From: Hansschlegelia quercus
GTDB taxonomy: Bacteria; Pseudomonadota; Alphaproteobacteria; Rhizobiales; Methylopilaceae
Length of the DNA: 64,000 nucleotides
Assembly: GCF_004310425.1 (NCBI RefSeq)
Contig: NZ_SIUB01000001.1
Coordinates: 1 to 64,000, forward strand
Direction: 5' to 3'
Part shown: one piece after another, positions 1 to 8,974 of the stretch
How the letters are laid out: the number at the start of each line of letters is the position of its first letter
Position numbering within the stretch: position 1 is the first letter of the stretch
Position numbers and translations under genes: made by a program
Notes under the pieces: model-generated
Databases searched by the model: none
What the model was told of the DNA's origin: nothing
What the model saw: the letters and a program-made list of their open reading frames with translations, nothing else

Positions 1-13
1 GGACGGCCGTCAG

Positions 14-99
14 GCCGAGCCGGGATCGTCGTCAAAAAGGGGCGCTTCATCCTGAAGACGATCCCGGCTCTCGGCTGCCGCCTCGGCCGGGATGACAGG
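14..99. repeat. Intergenic palindromic repeat (family C)
   Basis: The arm GAGCCGGGATCGTC at 17-30 is matched by its exact reverse complement at 57-70, and a related copy (CGGCCGGGATGAC) lies at about 87-99. The 17-mer at 14-30 occurs again at 29850-29866. It lies beyond the clpX terminator. This looks like a REP-like dispersed intergenic palindrome; the left neighbour is outside the window. Confidence 0.6.
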
Positions 100-140
100 C
101 TGGCCATAACGAAGACATTTGAATCGCTGAGGCCAAAAAC

Positions 141-173
141 GAAAAACGCCCGCGGCTTTCGCCGCGGGCGTTT
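141..173 (-). terminator. Rho-independent terminator of clpX
   Basis: A perfect 13-bp stem (144-156 with 161-173) closes on a 4-base loop. Read on the minus strand it is followed by a T-rich run (TTTTTCGTTTTT). It begins 22 bases past the clpX stop codon, so it should end the clpX transcript. Confidence 0.85.
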
Positions 174-195
174 CGATCACAGCCGGTAAGCGACG

Positions 196-1461
<1,266 letters not shown>

Positions 1462-1627
1462 CTCACTATCCCTTTCGGGTCGAAGCGCCGCACGATCGCG
1501 TCGCTCCACCGTAGCGTCTTAAGCCGCTGGTCGTTAACCAATCGGCGCCGTCAGGTGGGCACGCGGCGCTGCCGACGCAACGCCTCTGGTCGATGATAGG
1601 CAATTGTGCGTCCGCAGCAACAGCCCG

Positions 1628-1651
1628 GGAGCGGCGTATCGCCGCCGCTCC
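1628..1651. other. Hairpin in the clpP-clpX intergenic region
   Basis: A perfect 9-bp inverted repeat (1628-1636 with 1643-1651) with a 6-base loop lies between clpP and clpX. No T-run follows on either strand, so it is more likely an mRNA-stabilising or attenuating hairpin than a full terminator. Nothing else was recognised in this 241-base spacer. Confidence 0.35.
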
Positions 1652-1702
1652 GCGATTCGCGACCTTTTCGTCACGTAATCGTCGCCCGAGTGAAGGTTCG
1701 CG

Positions 1703-2341
1703 TCACGCGGCCTTCTGCTCGCCCTCGTCGCCCGGGCGCTTCTCGATCACCTGATCGATCAGGCCGAACTCCTTGGCGACCTCGGCCGACATGAAGGTGT
1801 CGCGGTCGAGCGTGCGGTCGATCTCCTCGTAGGAGCGGCCGCAGTGCCTGACGTAGATCTCGTTCAGGCGTCGCTTGATCTTGCCGATGTCCTCGGCGTG
1901 GCGCTCGATGTCGGAGGCCTGGCCCTGGAAGCCGCCGGAGGGCTGGTGGACCATGATGCGCGCGTTCGGCAGAGCGTGGCGCATGCCCTTCTCGCCGGCG
2001 GTCAGCAGCAGCGAGCCCATCGAGGCGGCCTGGCCCATGCAGAGCGTCGCCACCGGCGGGCGGATGTACTGCATAGTGTCGTAGATCGCGAGGCCCGACG
2101 TCACCACGCCTCCCGGCGAGTTGATGTAGAGCGAGATCTCCTTCTTCGGGTTCTCCGACTCGAGGAAGAGCAGCTGCGCGCAGATCACCGACGCCATGTC
2201 GTCCTGCACCGGGCCGGACAGGAAGATGATTCGCTCCTTGAGGAGCCGCGAATAAATGTCGAACGAGCGCTCGCCGCGGTTGGTCTGCTCGATGACCATC
2301 GGGATGAGGAAGTTCGTCGCCTGGTCGTACATGTCGCGCAT
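1703..2341 (-). CDS. clpP: ATP-dependent Clp protease proteolytic subunit ClpP
   Basis: Serine peptidase that forms the two-ring proteolytic chamber partnered by ClpX or ClpA. The catalytic triad is visible as Ser107 (GQAASMGS), His132 (MVHQPSGG) and Asp181 (LDRDTFM) in the 212-residue form. The oligomerisation and handle region ([15 protein letters not shown]) is intact. An ATG nine bases upstream (2350) abuts a GAAGGG element, whereas the ATG at 2341 sits at ideal spacing from it and gives the usual N-terminus MRDMYD, so I prefer 2341. It lies between tig and clpX on the same strand, the standard alphaproteobacterial arrangement. No oddities were seen. Confidence 0.97.
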   Translation of the reverse strand: MRDMYDQATNFLIPMVIEQTNRGERSFDIYSRLLKERIIFLSGPVQDDMASVICAQLLFLESENPKKEISLYINSPGGVVTSGLAIYDTMQYIRPPVATLCMGQAASMGSLLLTAGEKGMRHALPNARIMVHQPSGGFQGQASDIERHAEDIGKIKRRLNEIYVRHCGRSYEEIDRTLDRDTFMSAEVAKEFGLIDQVIEKRPGDEGEQKAA

Positions 2342-2411
2342 CGCGTTCATCCCTTCACGTGAGCATTAGAGGCGGCGACGCCGTGGCGCGCCGCCCGCCC
2401 GAATCCCGTTC

Positions 2412-3794
2412 TCACGAAGAGGATTTGTCGTCCTCCTCGTCCTCGCGCGCAAGCAGCTCCTCCTTGGGCACCGAACGCTCGGTGACGCTCGCGCCGGCGA
2501 GGATCTGGTCGACGACCTTCTCCTCGAAGATCGGCGCGCGGAGCTCGGCCAGAGCCTCAGGGGTCTTGGAGTAGTACTCCCAGACCTGACGCTCCTGCCC
2601 CGGGAACTGGCGCGCACGCTCCATCAGCGCGTCGCGGACCTCATCCTCGGAGATCTTCACTTCGTGCTTGTCGCCGAACTCCGCAAGGACGAGGCCGAGC
2701 CGCACGCGGCGCTCGGCGATCTTGCGGTAGTCGGCCTTGGCGGCGTCCTCAGTCGTGCCTTCCGAATCGAACGTCTTACCGGACTGGGCGAGGTCGCCCT
2801 GGACCTGGCGCCACACGTTCTCGAACTCCTGCTCGACGAGCGTCGGCGGCAGGTCGAAAGCGTATTGGGCGTCGAGCGCGTCGAGCACCTGGCGCTTCAC
2901 CTTCTGGCGCGAGACGCGGTCGTATTCCTTGGTGATCTGCTCGCGCGCGGCGTTCTTCAGCGCCGGCAGGTCGGCCATCCCCAGGCTGCGGGCGAGCGCG
3001 TCGTCGACCTTGAGGTCTTCGGGCGTCTCGACGCCCTTCACGGTGATGTCGAAGGCCGCTTCCTTCCCCGCGAGATGCGGCGCCTGATATTCATCGGGGA
3101 ACTTCACGGTAATGGTCTTCTCGTCGCCGACCTTCACGCCGACAAGCTGCTCTTCGAAGCCGGGGATGAAGGTGTTGGAGCCGAGCTCCAGCGGCTGGTC
3201 CTCGGCCGCGCCGCCCTCGAAGGGCTCGCCGTCGATCTTTCCGAGGAAGTCGATGGTGACGCGGTCGCCGTCGGACGCCGCCTCGCCCTCGGCCTTCGCC
3301 GAAAAGCCGCGGTTCTGCTTGGCGACGCGTTCAACGGCCTCGTCGACCTCCTGGTCGGAGACCTCGGTGACCAGCTTCTCGATCTTGAGGTCCGACAGGT
3401 CCTTGAGCTCGACCTTCGGCAGGATCTCCATCGCGACCGAGAGCGCGAGGTCGTGCTTGCCGGCGATGACGCCCTCGACAGCCTTCTCCTCGTCCGCCTC
3501 GTCCTCGGCCGTCACTTTTACGCGCGGCTGCATCGCGAGCTTCAGGCCGTTCTCGTCGACGATCTTGCGGTTGGCGTCCGCCACCACCTGCTCGACCACT
3601 TCGGCCATCACGGAGCGGCCATAGAGCTTCTTGAGGTGCGCGAGCGGCACCTTGCCCTTGCGGAAGCCGTTGATGTTGACGCGGTCCTTGAGCGTGTTCA
3701 GCCGCTCCACCAGCCGGCTCTCGAGATCCGCCGCGGGAACGACGATCTTGAACTCGCGCTTGAGCCCTTCGTCGAGGGTCTGCGTCACCTGCAT
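2412..3794 (-). CDS. tig: Trigger factor, ribosome-bound chaperone and prolyl isomerase
   Basis: Trigger factor binds ribosomal protein L23 at the exit tunnel and shields nascent chains. The 460-residue protein shows the ribosome-docking signature GFRKGKVP at 43-50, a central FKBP-type PPIase domain (about 165-255, containing GDRVTIDFLGKIDGEPFEGG), and a long helical C-terminal chaperone region. It ends in an acidic, serine-rich tail (REDEEDDKSSS), common in this family. Length is typical for Alphaproteobacteria. It heads the tig-clpP-clpX cluster and has a tRNA-Leu gene 108 bases upstream on the same strand. A hairpin in its leader at 3835-3857 may affect expression. Confidence 0.97.
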   Translation of the reverse strand: MQVTQTLDEGLKREFKIVVPAADLESRLVERLNTLKDRVNINGFRKGKVPLAHLKKLYGRSVMAEVVEQVVADANRKIVDENGLKLAMQPRVKVTAEDEADEEKAVEGVIAGKHDLALSVAMEILPKVELKDLSDLKIEKLVTEVSDQEVDEAVERVAKQNRGFSAKAEGEAASDGDRVTIDFLGKIDGEPFEGGAAEDQPLELGSNTFIPGFEEQLVGVKVGDEKTITVKFPDEYQAPHLAGKEAAFDITVKGVETPEDLKVDDALARSLGMADLPALKNAAREQITKEYDRVSRQKVKRQVLDALDAQYAFDLPPTLVEQEFENVWRQVQGDLAQSGKTFDSEGTTEDAAKADYRKIAERRVRLGLVLAEFGDKHEVKISEDEVRDALMERARQFPGQERQVWEYYSKTPEALAELRAPIFEEKVVDQILAGASVTERSVPKEELLAREDEEDDKSSS

Positions 3795-3834
3795 GGCGTC
3801 GATCTCTTAGCTGTTCGAATCTCTCGCGGCCGCA

Positions 3835-3857
3835 GCGTTCTCCATCGGAGAGAACGC
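3835..3857. other. Inverted repeat between tRNA-Leu and tig
   Basis: A perfect 8-bp stem (GCGTTCTC with GAGAACGC) has a 7-base loop and lies in the spacer between tRNA-Leu and tig. There is no T-run after it on the minus strand. It could be a processing hairpin, a weak terminator or part of the tig leader; the sequence does not decide. Confidence 0.35.
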
Positions 3858-3902
3858 ACGCCCGCGTTCCGAGCGGAAAATGGATGGCGTCGGGGTCTGG
3901 CC

Positions 3903-3987
3903 TGGTGCGGGCGGAGGGGCTCGAACCCCCACGGCTTGCGCCACGGGAACCTAAATCCCGCGTGTCTACCAGTTCCACCACGCCCGC
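3903..3987 (-). tRNA. tRNA-Leu (anticodon UAG)
   Basis: Read on the minus strand, a 7-bp acceptor stem (GCGGGCG with CGCCCGC) and encoded CCA end enclose a D arm (GTGGAACTGGTAGACAC), an anticodon stem-loop CGGGA-TTTAGGT-TCCCG with anticodon TAG, a long variable arm (TGGCGCAAGCCGT) and a T arm GGGGGTTCGAGCCCC. The long variable arm is the class II form expected of leucine tRNA. It reads CUN codons, chiefly CUA. It lies just upstream of tig, so co-transcription is possible. Confidence 0.96.
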
Positions 3988-4082
3988 GCCGGGCGCACGC
4001 GCTCCACCAAGGCAAGCCCGGTGAAACGCGCGGCGTCTATACCATGACGACCGCATGTCGCACGAAAAAAGTGCGGGAGCCT

Positions 4083-4111
4083 TTATCCCTCCTTGCGCCT
4101 GAGAGGGATAA
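4083..4111. other. Inverted repeat upstream of mazG
   Basis: A perfect 9-bp inverted repeat (TTATCCCTC with GAGGGATAA) is separated by 11 bases and lies between the divergent tRNA-Leu and mazG genes, 42 bases before the mazG start. The symmetric arms could bind a dimeric regulator or form a hairpin. No T-run marks it as a terminator. Function is unknown. Confidence 0.35.
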
Positions 4112-4152
4112 CAGCGCTTGACCCTCCTCCGCCCTCAAGGCCACCTCCGCCC

Positions 4153-4980
4153 ATGACGCCCTCATCCGACATCGCTCGCCTGATCGAGATCATGGCCGCC
4201 CTCCGCACGCCGGTGACCGGCTGCCCATGGGACCTCGAGCAGACCTTCGCCTCGATCGCGCCCTTCACCATCGAGGAGGCCTATGAGGTCGCGGACGCGA
4301 TCGCCCGCGGCGACCTTGTCGACCTCAGGGAAGAACTCGGCGATCTCCTACTGCAGGTCGTGTTCCACGCCCGCATGGCGGAGGAGCAGGGCGCCTTCGC
4401 GTTTCCGGACGTGGTCGAGGCGATCAACGCCAAGCTGATACGCCGCCACCCTCACATCTTCGGCGAGGCCCGCGATCTCGGGCCGGACGAGGTCAAGGCT
4501 CTGTGGGGAGCGATCAAGGCGCAGGAGAAGGCCGAGCGCGCCGCGGCCCGCGGGCTTCCAGCGGACGCGCCCAAAAGCCTGCTCGACGGGATCACGCCCG
4601 CCCTCCCCGGCCTGACGCGAGCCATCAAACTGCAGGAGAAGGCGGCGACCGTCGGCTTCGACTGGGACGACGTGGCGCTCGTCGTCGGAAAGATCCGCGA
4701 GGAGACCGACGAGGTCGCCGAAGCCGTGGAGAGCGGCGATCGCGACAAGATCGAGGACGAGATCGGCGATCTGCTCTGCGCGGTGGCGAACCTCGCACGC
4801 CATGTAGGCGTCGACCCTGAGGCCGCGATCAGGCGGTCGAACGCCAAGTTCGAGCGCCGCTTCAGGTTCATCGAGCAGGCGCTGCGCTCGCAGGGGAAAA
4901 CGCCAGCTGACAGCGACCTCGAAGAGATGGACGGGTTGTGGAACGAGGCGAAGGCGGCGGAGCGTCGGGCGGCGGAGTGA
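4153..4980 (+). CDS. mazG: Nucleoside triphosphate pyrophosphohydrolase MazG
   Basis: MazG hydrolyses NTPs and dNTPs to the monophosphate and pyrophosphate, clearing abnormal nucleotides and, in E. coli, influencing ppGpp. The 275-residue protein has the expected tandem MazG domains. The N-terminal one carries EEAYEVADAI and LREELGDLLLQVVFHA. The C-terminal one carries EETDEVAEAVE and IEDEIGDLLCAVANLARH; these acidic motifs bind Mg2+. I chose the ATG at 4153 because the family starts with a short stretch before LIEIMAALR; an upstream ATG at 4093 would add a proline-rich leader without family support. The gene stands alone and is followed by a palindromic repeat. Confidence 0.95.
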   Translation: MTPSSDIARLIEIMAALRTPVTGCPWDLEQTFASIAPFTIEEAYEVADAIARGDLVDLREELGDLLLQVVFHARMAEEQGAFAFPDVVEAINAKLIRRHPHIFGEARDLGPDEVKALWGAIKAQEKAERAAARGLPADAPKSLLDGITPALPGLTRAIKLQEKAATVGFDWDDVALVVGKIREETDEVAEAVESGDRDKIEDEIGDLLCAVANLARHVGVDPEAAIRRSNAKFERRFRFIEQALRSQGKTPADSDLEEMDGLWNEAKAAERRAAE

Positions 4981-4999
4981 CGTGCTCGGCAACGTCCTA

Positions 5000-5103
5000 C
5001 GTGCTTCGAGACGCCCGCAATGCGGGTGCCGCAGCATGAGGAGCGTTTGGGTTGCTCAACCGTCCTCATGCTGAGGAGCGCCAAAGGCGCGTCTTGAAGC
5101 ACG
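5000..5103. repeat. Dispersed ~105-bp palindromic repeat (family A), copy 1
   Basis: The outer arm CGTGCTTCGAGACGC (5000-5014) recurs inverted at 5089-5103 with one mismatch, and an inner arm around CAGCATGAGGA/TCCTCATGCTG nests inside, so the whole unit can fold on itself. A second full copy lies at 29355-29461 and the outer arm recurs at 13948-13963. It fills most of the gap between the convergent mazG and the hydrolase gene. Confidence 0.75.
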
Positions 5104-5120
5104 CAGAGCCGTCCCACCCC

Positions 5121-6044
5121 TCACCCCAGACGCGCCGCCAAAAACCGCGCGATCCGCTCAATCGCGACCGACGCCTCGGGGATCAGCCGCGCGAACGCCT
5201 GCCAGACGTGCGGCATGCGGTTCCAGACCTCGAGCTCGACCGTGACGCCAACCGCCTCCAGCGCAGCCTTCATCCGCACGGCGTCGTCGAGGAGGATCTC
5301 GTCGCTGCCGCACTGGATGAAACAAGGCGGCAGGCCGGCAAGGTCGCCGAACAGCGGCGAGAGCAGCGGGTCGCGGAGATCGCGGCCCTCGGCATAGGCG
5401 CCGACGACCGAGGGCAGGCCGTCGATATGGAGCAGCGGATCGAGCTCGGCGTTGGTCTTCATGCTCTCGCCGCTCCCCGTCATGTCCACGAAGGGCGACA
5501 TCGCGACGGCCGCGGCCGGCATCGGGAGGTCTTCCTGCTTCAGCTTCAGAAGCAGCGCGAAGACGAGGTTTCCGCCCGCGGAATCGCCCGCGACGGCCAG
5601 ACGATCCGGGCGCACGCCGGATTCGATCATTGCGCGGTAGACGGCCGTCGCGTCCTCCAGTCCCGCCGGGAATGGATGCTCGGGCGCGAGACGGTAGTCC
5701 GGCGTCACGATCCGCGCTCCGGCGCCGCGGGCGATCCTGCCGACGATACCCCGATGGGTGCGCGGCGAACCGGAGACGAATGCGCCGCCATGGAGGTAGA
5801 GCACGTGGCGTTCGGTCGTGAGGCCGGTCGGCGCGCTCCACTCCACGTCCACGCCTGCGATGACGTCCTTGCGGACGGCGACGCCGCGCGGCTTGTCCGG
5901 CGCGAATCGCGCGACGCGCTCCATCGAGCGACGAATCTTGGGGATGTCCGGCTTGGCGTGGACGCGCGCCTTCACCGCATGGCGCATGAAGAGGCGCAGC
6001 AGCATCGCCTGCGCGCTCGCGCCGGCGTCGATTCCGAGGTTCAT
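5121..6044 (-). CDS. Alpha/beta hydrolase, hormone-sensitive-lipase (HSL) type esterase
   Basis: A 307-residue alpha/beta-hydrolase of the HSL (family IV) carboxylesterase group, predicted to cleave short-chain esters. The oxyanion-hole motif LHGGAF is at 84-89, the nucleophile elbow GDSAGG places Ser155, and the acid and histidine are probably Asp248 (GSDEILLDD) and His279 (MPHVWQ). No signal peptide is evident, so it should be cytoplasmic. It is transcribed away from parE and convergent with mazG across a palindromic repeat. The natural substrate cannot be read from the sequence. A strong Shine-Dalgarno is lacking, so the exact start is less certain. Confidence 0.88.
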   Translation of the reverse strand: MNLGIDAGASAQAMLLRLFMRHAVKARVHAKPDIPKIRRSMERVARFAPDKPRGVAVRKDVIAGVDVEWSAPTGLTTERHVLYLHGGAFVSGSPRTHRGIVGRIARGAGARIVTPDYRLAPEHPFPAGLEDATAVYRAMIESGVRPDRLAVAGDSAGGNLVFALLLKLKQEDLPMPAAAVAMSPFVDMTGSGESMKTNAELDPLLHIDGLPSVVGAYAEGRDLRDPLLSPLFGDLAGLPPCFIQCGSDEILLDDAVRMKAALEAVGVTVELEVWNRMPHVWQAFARLIPEASVAIERIARFLAARLG

Positions 6045-6186
6045 GATCGCCGTTTCCGATCGTCATCTTCGGCCACGCGAGAGAGCGGGCCGCCTGTAGC
6101 GTCTTCGCAACGCCGCAAGGCGGGTTCGCATATGCAAGAATGACGTCGATCTCATGTCGGCCGAATCACGACAGACTGAAAGCTCT

Positions 6187-8226
6187 ATGGCCAAACCCGA
6201 AGCCAAGCCCGAAGTGACCGTCGGTTTTCTGGACGGTCTGACGCCGGAGCAGCCCCGCAGACGGGCGGCCGAGCCCCGGCTTGCGCCCGCGACGCCGGAG
6301 GCCGGGTACACCGCGGCCGACATCGAGGTGCTCGAAGGGCTGGAGCCGGTCCGCCGGCGGCCGGGCATGTATATCGGCGGAACCGACGAGAAGGCGCTGC
6401 ACCACCTCTTCGCCGAGGTCATCGACAACGCGATGGACGAAGCGGTCGCGGGCCACGCGACCTTCATCGCCGTCGACGCGCTCGCCGACGGCTCGGTGGT
6501 CGTCACCGATAACGGCCGCGGCGTGCCGATCGACCCGCACCCGAAATTTCCGGGCAAGTCCGCGCTCGAGGTCATCATGACCACGCTGCATTCAGGCGGG
6601 AAGTTCGATTCGAAGGTCTACGAGACCTCCGGCGGCCTGCACGGCGTCGGCGTCTCGGTGGTCAATGCGTTGTCCGAACGGCTGGAAGTCGAGGTCGCGC
6701 GCAACCAGAAGCTCTACCGTCAGGCGTTTTCGCGGGGGCATCCGCTGGGGCCGCTCGAAGAGGTCGGGCCGGTGCACAACCGGCGCGGCACCAAGGTTCG
6801 CTTCCTGCCGGACGACCAGATCTTCGGCGCCGGCGCCCGGCTCAAGCCCGCGCGCCTGTTCGCGATGGCGCGCTCCAAGGCCTACCTGTTCTCCGGCGTC
6901 GAAATCCGCTGGAGCTGCGCCGCCGAGATCGCCTCCGAGGACGCGCCCGAGCGGGCCACTCTGCACTTCCCCGGCGGGCTCAAAGACTATCTGTCGGCGA
7001 ACGTTTCGGGCCGCGAATTAGCCGCGGAGATTTTCGCGGGGTCGCACAAGAAAGCCGGCGGCCATGGCTCGGTCGAATGGGCGATCGCCTGGACTGACGA
7101 CAATGACGACGGCTTCACCCGCTCCTACTGCAACACGATCCCGACGCCTGAGGGCGGCACCCACGAGCAAGGCCTCAGGGTCGCGCTGCTGCGCGGGCTG
7201 AAGGACTACGCCGAGCGCGTCAGCAATAAGCGCGCCGCGATCATGACCGGCGACGACGTGATGTCCGGCGCGGCGGCGATGCTCTCCGCCTTCATCCGCG
7301 AGCCGGAGTTCCAGGGCCAGACCAAGGAGCGGCTGGCGACGGCGGAAGCCTCGCGCATCGTCGAACAGGCGGTGAAGGACGCGTTCGACCACTGGCTGGC
7401 GGCTTCACCCCAGCAGGCCAACAAGCTGCTCGAAGTCGTCGTGCTGCGCGCCGAAGACCGGCTGCGCCGCCGCGCGGAGAAGGACGTCGCCCGCAAGACG
7501 GCGACCCGCAAGCTTCGGCTGCCGGGCAAGCTCGCCGATTGCAGCCAGGCCGGCTCGAAGGGCTCCGAGCTCTTCATCGTCGAGGGCGACTCGGCCGGCG
7601 GATCAGCCAAGCAGGCGCGCGATCGCGCGACGCAGGCGGTGCTGCCCTTGCGGGGCAAGATTCTGAACGTCGCGAGCGCGAGCGGCGACAAGCTCGCCCA
7701 GAACCAGCAGCTCGCCGATCTCATGCTGGCGCTCGGCTGCGGGACGCGGGCGCGCTACTCGGAAGCCGACCTCCGCTACGACCGTGTGATCGTGATGACC
7801 GACGCCGACGTCGACGGCGCGCATATCGCCTCATTGCTGATGACGTTCTTCTTCCGCGAGCTGCCGGAGCTGATCCGCAACGGGCACCTCTTCCTCGCCG
7901 TGCCGCCGCTCTACCGCATCACGGTCGGGGCGGAGACCGTCTATGCCCGCGACGACGCGCACAAGGACGAGCTGCTGGCGAAGAAGTTCAAGGGCAAGAA
8001 AGCCGACATCGGCCGCTTCAAGGGCCTTGGCGAGATGATGCCGGCGCAGCTGCGCGACACCACCATGGCGCCAGCCAAGCGCACGCTGCTGCGTGTTGGC
8101 GTTCTGGAGGCGGAGGCTGAGGGCACGCGCGACGCGGTCGACCGGTTGATGGGCGTGAAGCCCGAAGCGCGCTTCCGCTTCATCCAGGAGAACGCGGCGT
8201 TCGCGGGCGACCTGATCGACGTGTGA
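6187..8226 (+). CDS. parE: DNA topoisomerase IV subunit B
   Basis: ParE supplies the ATPase and part of the cleavage core of topoisomerase IV, which decatenates daughter chromosomes. The 679-residue protein has a GHKL ATPase domain (EVIDNAMDEAVAG at 77-89, DNGRGVP at 108-114, GGLHGVGVSVVNAL), a transducer region, and a TOPRIM domain with EGDSAGGSA and DADVDGAH. Near 680 residues and without the insertions of many gyrases, it resembles alphaproteobacterial ParE rather than GyrB (about 800 residues). The start at 6187 gives MAKPE; an ATG at 6154 is possible but has no ribosome-binding site. A variable proline-rich N-terminal extension of about 40 residues precedes the ATPase. Confidence 0.92.
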   Translation: MAKPEAKPEVTVGFLDGLTPEQPRRRAAEPRLAPATPEAGYTAADIEVLEGLEPVRRRPGMYIGGTDEKALHHLFAEVIDNAMDEAVAGHATFIAVDALADGSVVVTDNGRGVPIDPHPKFPGKSALEVIMTTLHSGGKFDSKVYETSGGLHGVGVSVVNALSERLEVEVARNQKLYRQAFSRGHPLGPLEEVGPVHNRRGTKVRFLPDDQIFGAGARLKPARLFAMARSKAYLFSGVEIRWSCAAEIASEDAPERATLHFPGGLKDYLSANVSGRELAAEIFAGSHKKAGGHGSVEWAIAWTDDNDDGFTRSYCNTIPTPEGGTHEQGLRVALLRGLKDYAERVSNKRAAIMTGDDVMSGAAAMLSAFIREPEFQGQTKERLATAEASRIVEQAVKDAFDHWLAASPQQANKLLEVVVLRAEDRLRRRAEKDVARKTATRKLRLPGKLADCSQAGSKGSELFIVEGDSAGGSAKQARDRATQAVLPLRGKILNVASASGDKLAQNQQLADLMLALGCGTRARYSEADLRYDRVIVMTDADVDGAHIASLLMTFFFRELPELIRNGHLFLAVPPLYRITVGAETVYARDDAHKDELLAKKFKGKKADIGRFKGLGEMMPAQLRDTTMAPAKRTLLRVGVLEAEAEGTRDAVDRLMGVKPEARFRFIQENAAFAGDLIDV

Positions 8227-8288
8227 GCCTTCGCCTTCTCAGGCGTCGGCTCTATATCGCGGCGATGCGCAACGCATCGGAGCCGCTC

Positions 8289-8783
8289 ATGCGACGTCGC
8301 AGCAGTCTGATCCTCGCCCTGTCGCTTCTCGCCTTGCCCGCCTTCGCGCAGGCGCCGTCCGAGACCACTCCGCCCGACAAGATCGATCCGGGCCCGATCA
8401 AGCCCGACGTCTCGACGCCGCCCTCGCGGGCGGAGGACGCGACATCAGGCGTGCCATCCTCGGTATTCGCGGTCCGCCGCGCGGGAGACTGGCAAAGCGA
8501 TTCCGGCAAAGGCTTTTCGCGGGTCATTGGGGTGCTCGACGCGGGCAAGCAGCGTCTTTACGCCCAGTGGATCGCGGGGGATGACGGCCATGTCGTCGCG
8601 ACCAAGGAGGTTGTCGACGAAGAAGCCGCCAAGCTGACCTTCGGCGACATCCGGGCGGAGCCGGGAGACGAGGGCGTCACCGTCTTCCTCGACACGGAGC
8701 CGGACAAAGACGGGATGCGCGACACCTGGGTGATGGTGCTCGGCGCGCCGGGCGACGTGCGTTTCGGCCCCGCCACCAACTGA
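8289..8783 (+). CDS. Small secreted protein of unknown function
   Basis: I do not recognise a family. The 164-residue product begins with a clear Sec signal peptide (basic MRRRSS, a leucine-rich core, then AFAQA for cleavage near residue 22), followed by a proline-rich linker and a compact domain of about 100 residues containing DWQSDSGKGFSRVIGV and a C-terminal WVMVLGAPGDVRFGP. It should be periplasmic. The ATG at 8289 is chosen because CGGAG lies six bases upstream and the signal peptide starts there; in-frame upstream starts at 8265 and 8223 lack this. It follows parE by 62 bases and may share its transcript. Confidence 0.75.
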   Translation: MRRRSSLILALSLLALPAFAQAPSETTPPDKIDPGPIKPDVSTPPSRAEDATSGVPSSVFAVRRAGDWQSDSGKGFSRVIGVLDAGKQRLYAQWIAGDDGHVVATKEVVDEEAAKLTFGDIRAEPGDEGVTVFLDTEPDKDGMRDTWVMVLGAPGDVRFGPATN

Positions 8784-8844
8784 ACCCGCTACCTCTCGGA
8801 GGGTCTCTCCGGTTCTGGAATGGCTGCGCCGCCCGGCCGCGCGA

Positions 8845-8873
8845 TTGACAAACTGCGGCTAAAGCCTCATTTC
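8845..8873 (+). promoter_or_regulatory. Possible promoter of the DEAD-box helicase gene
   Basis: A consensus -35 hexamer TTGACA (8845-8850) is followed at 17-base spacing by a poor -10 element, CATTTC (8868-8873). This would give a 5' leader of roughly 95 bases before the helicase start. Only the -35 is convincing. Confidence 0.3.
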
Positions 8874-8974
8874 CCACGGAGTTCCCTGGCCCTGGCGACG
8901 CTCGTCGCCTCGCGCCCTGCGGGTGACGGCTCAGTCCGACGCGGACGGCCGCCCGCCACGAACCCAAGGACGAC

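Noticed and set aside
6187-8226. GyrB instead of ParE
   Set aside because: The length (679) and N-terminal wording fit alphaproteobacterial ParE; GyrB is near 800 residues.
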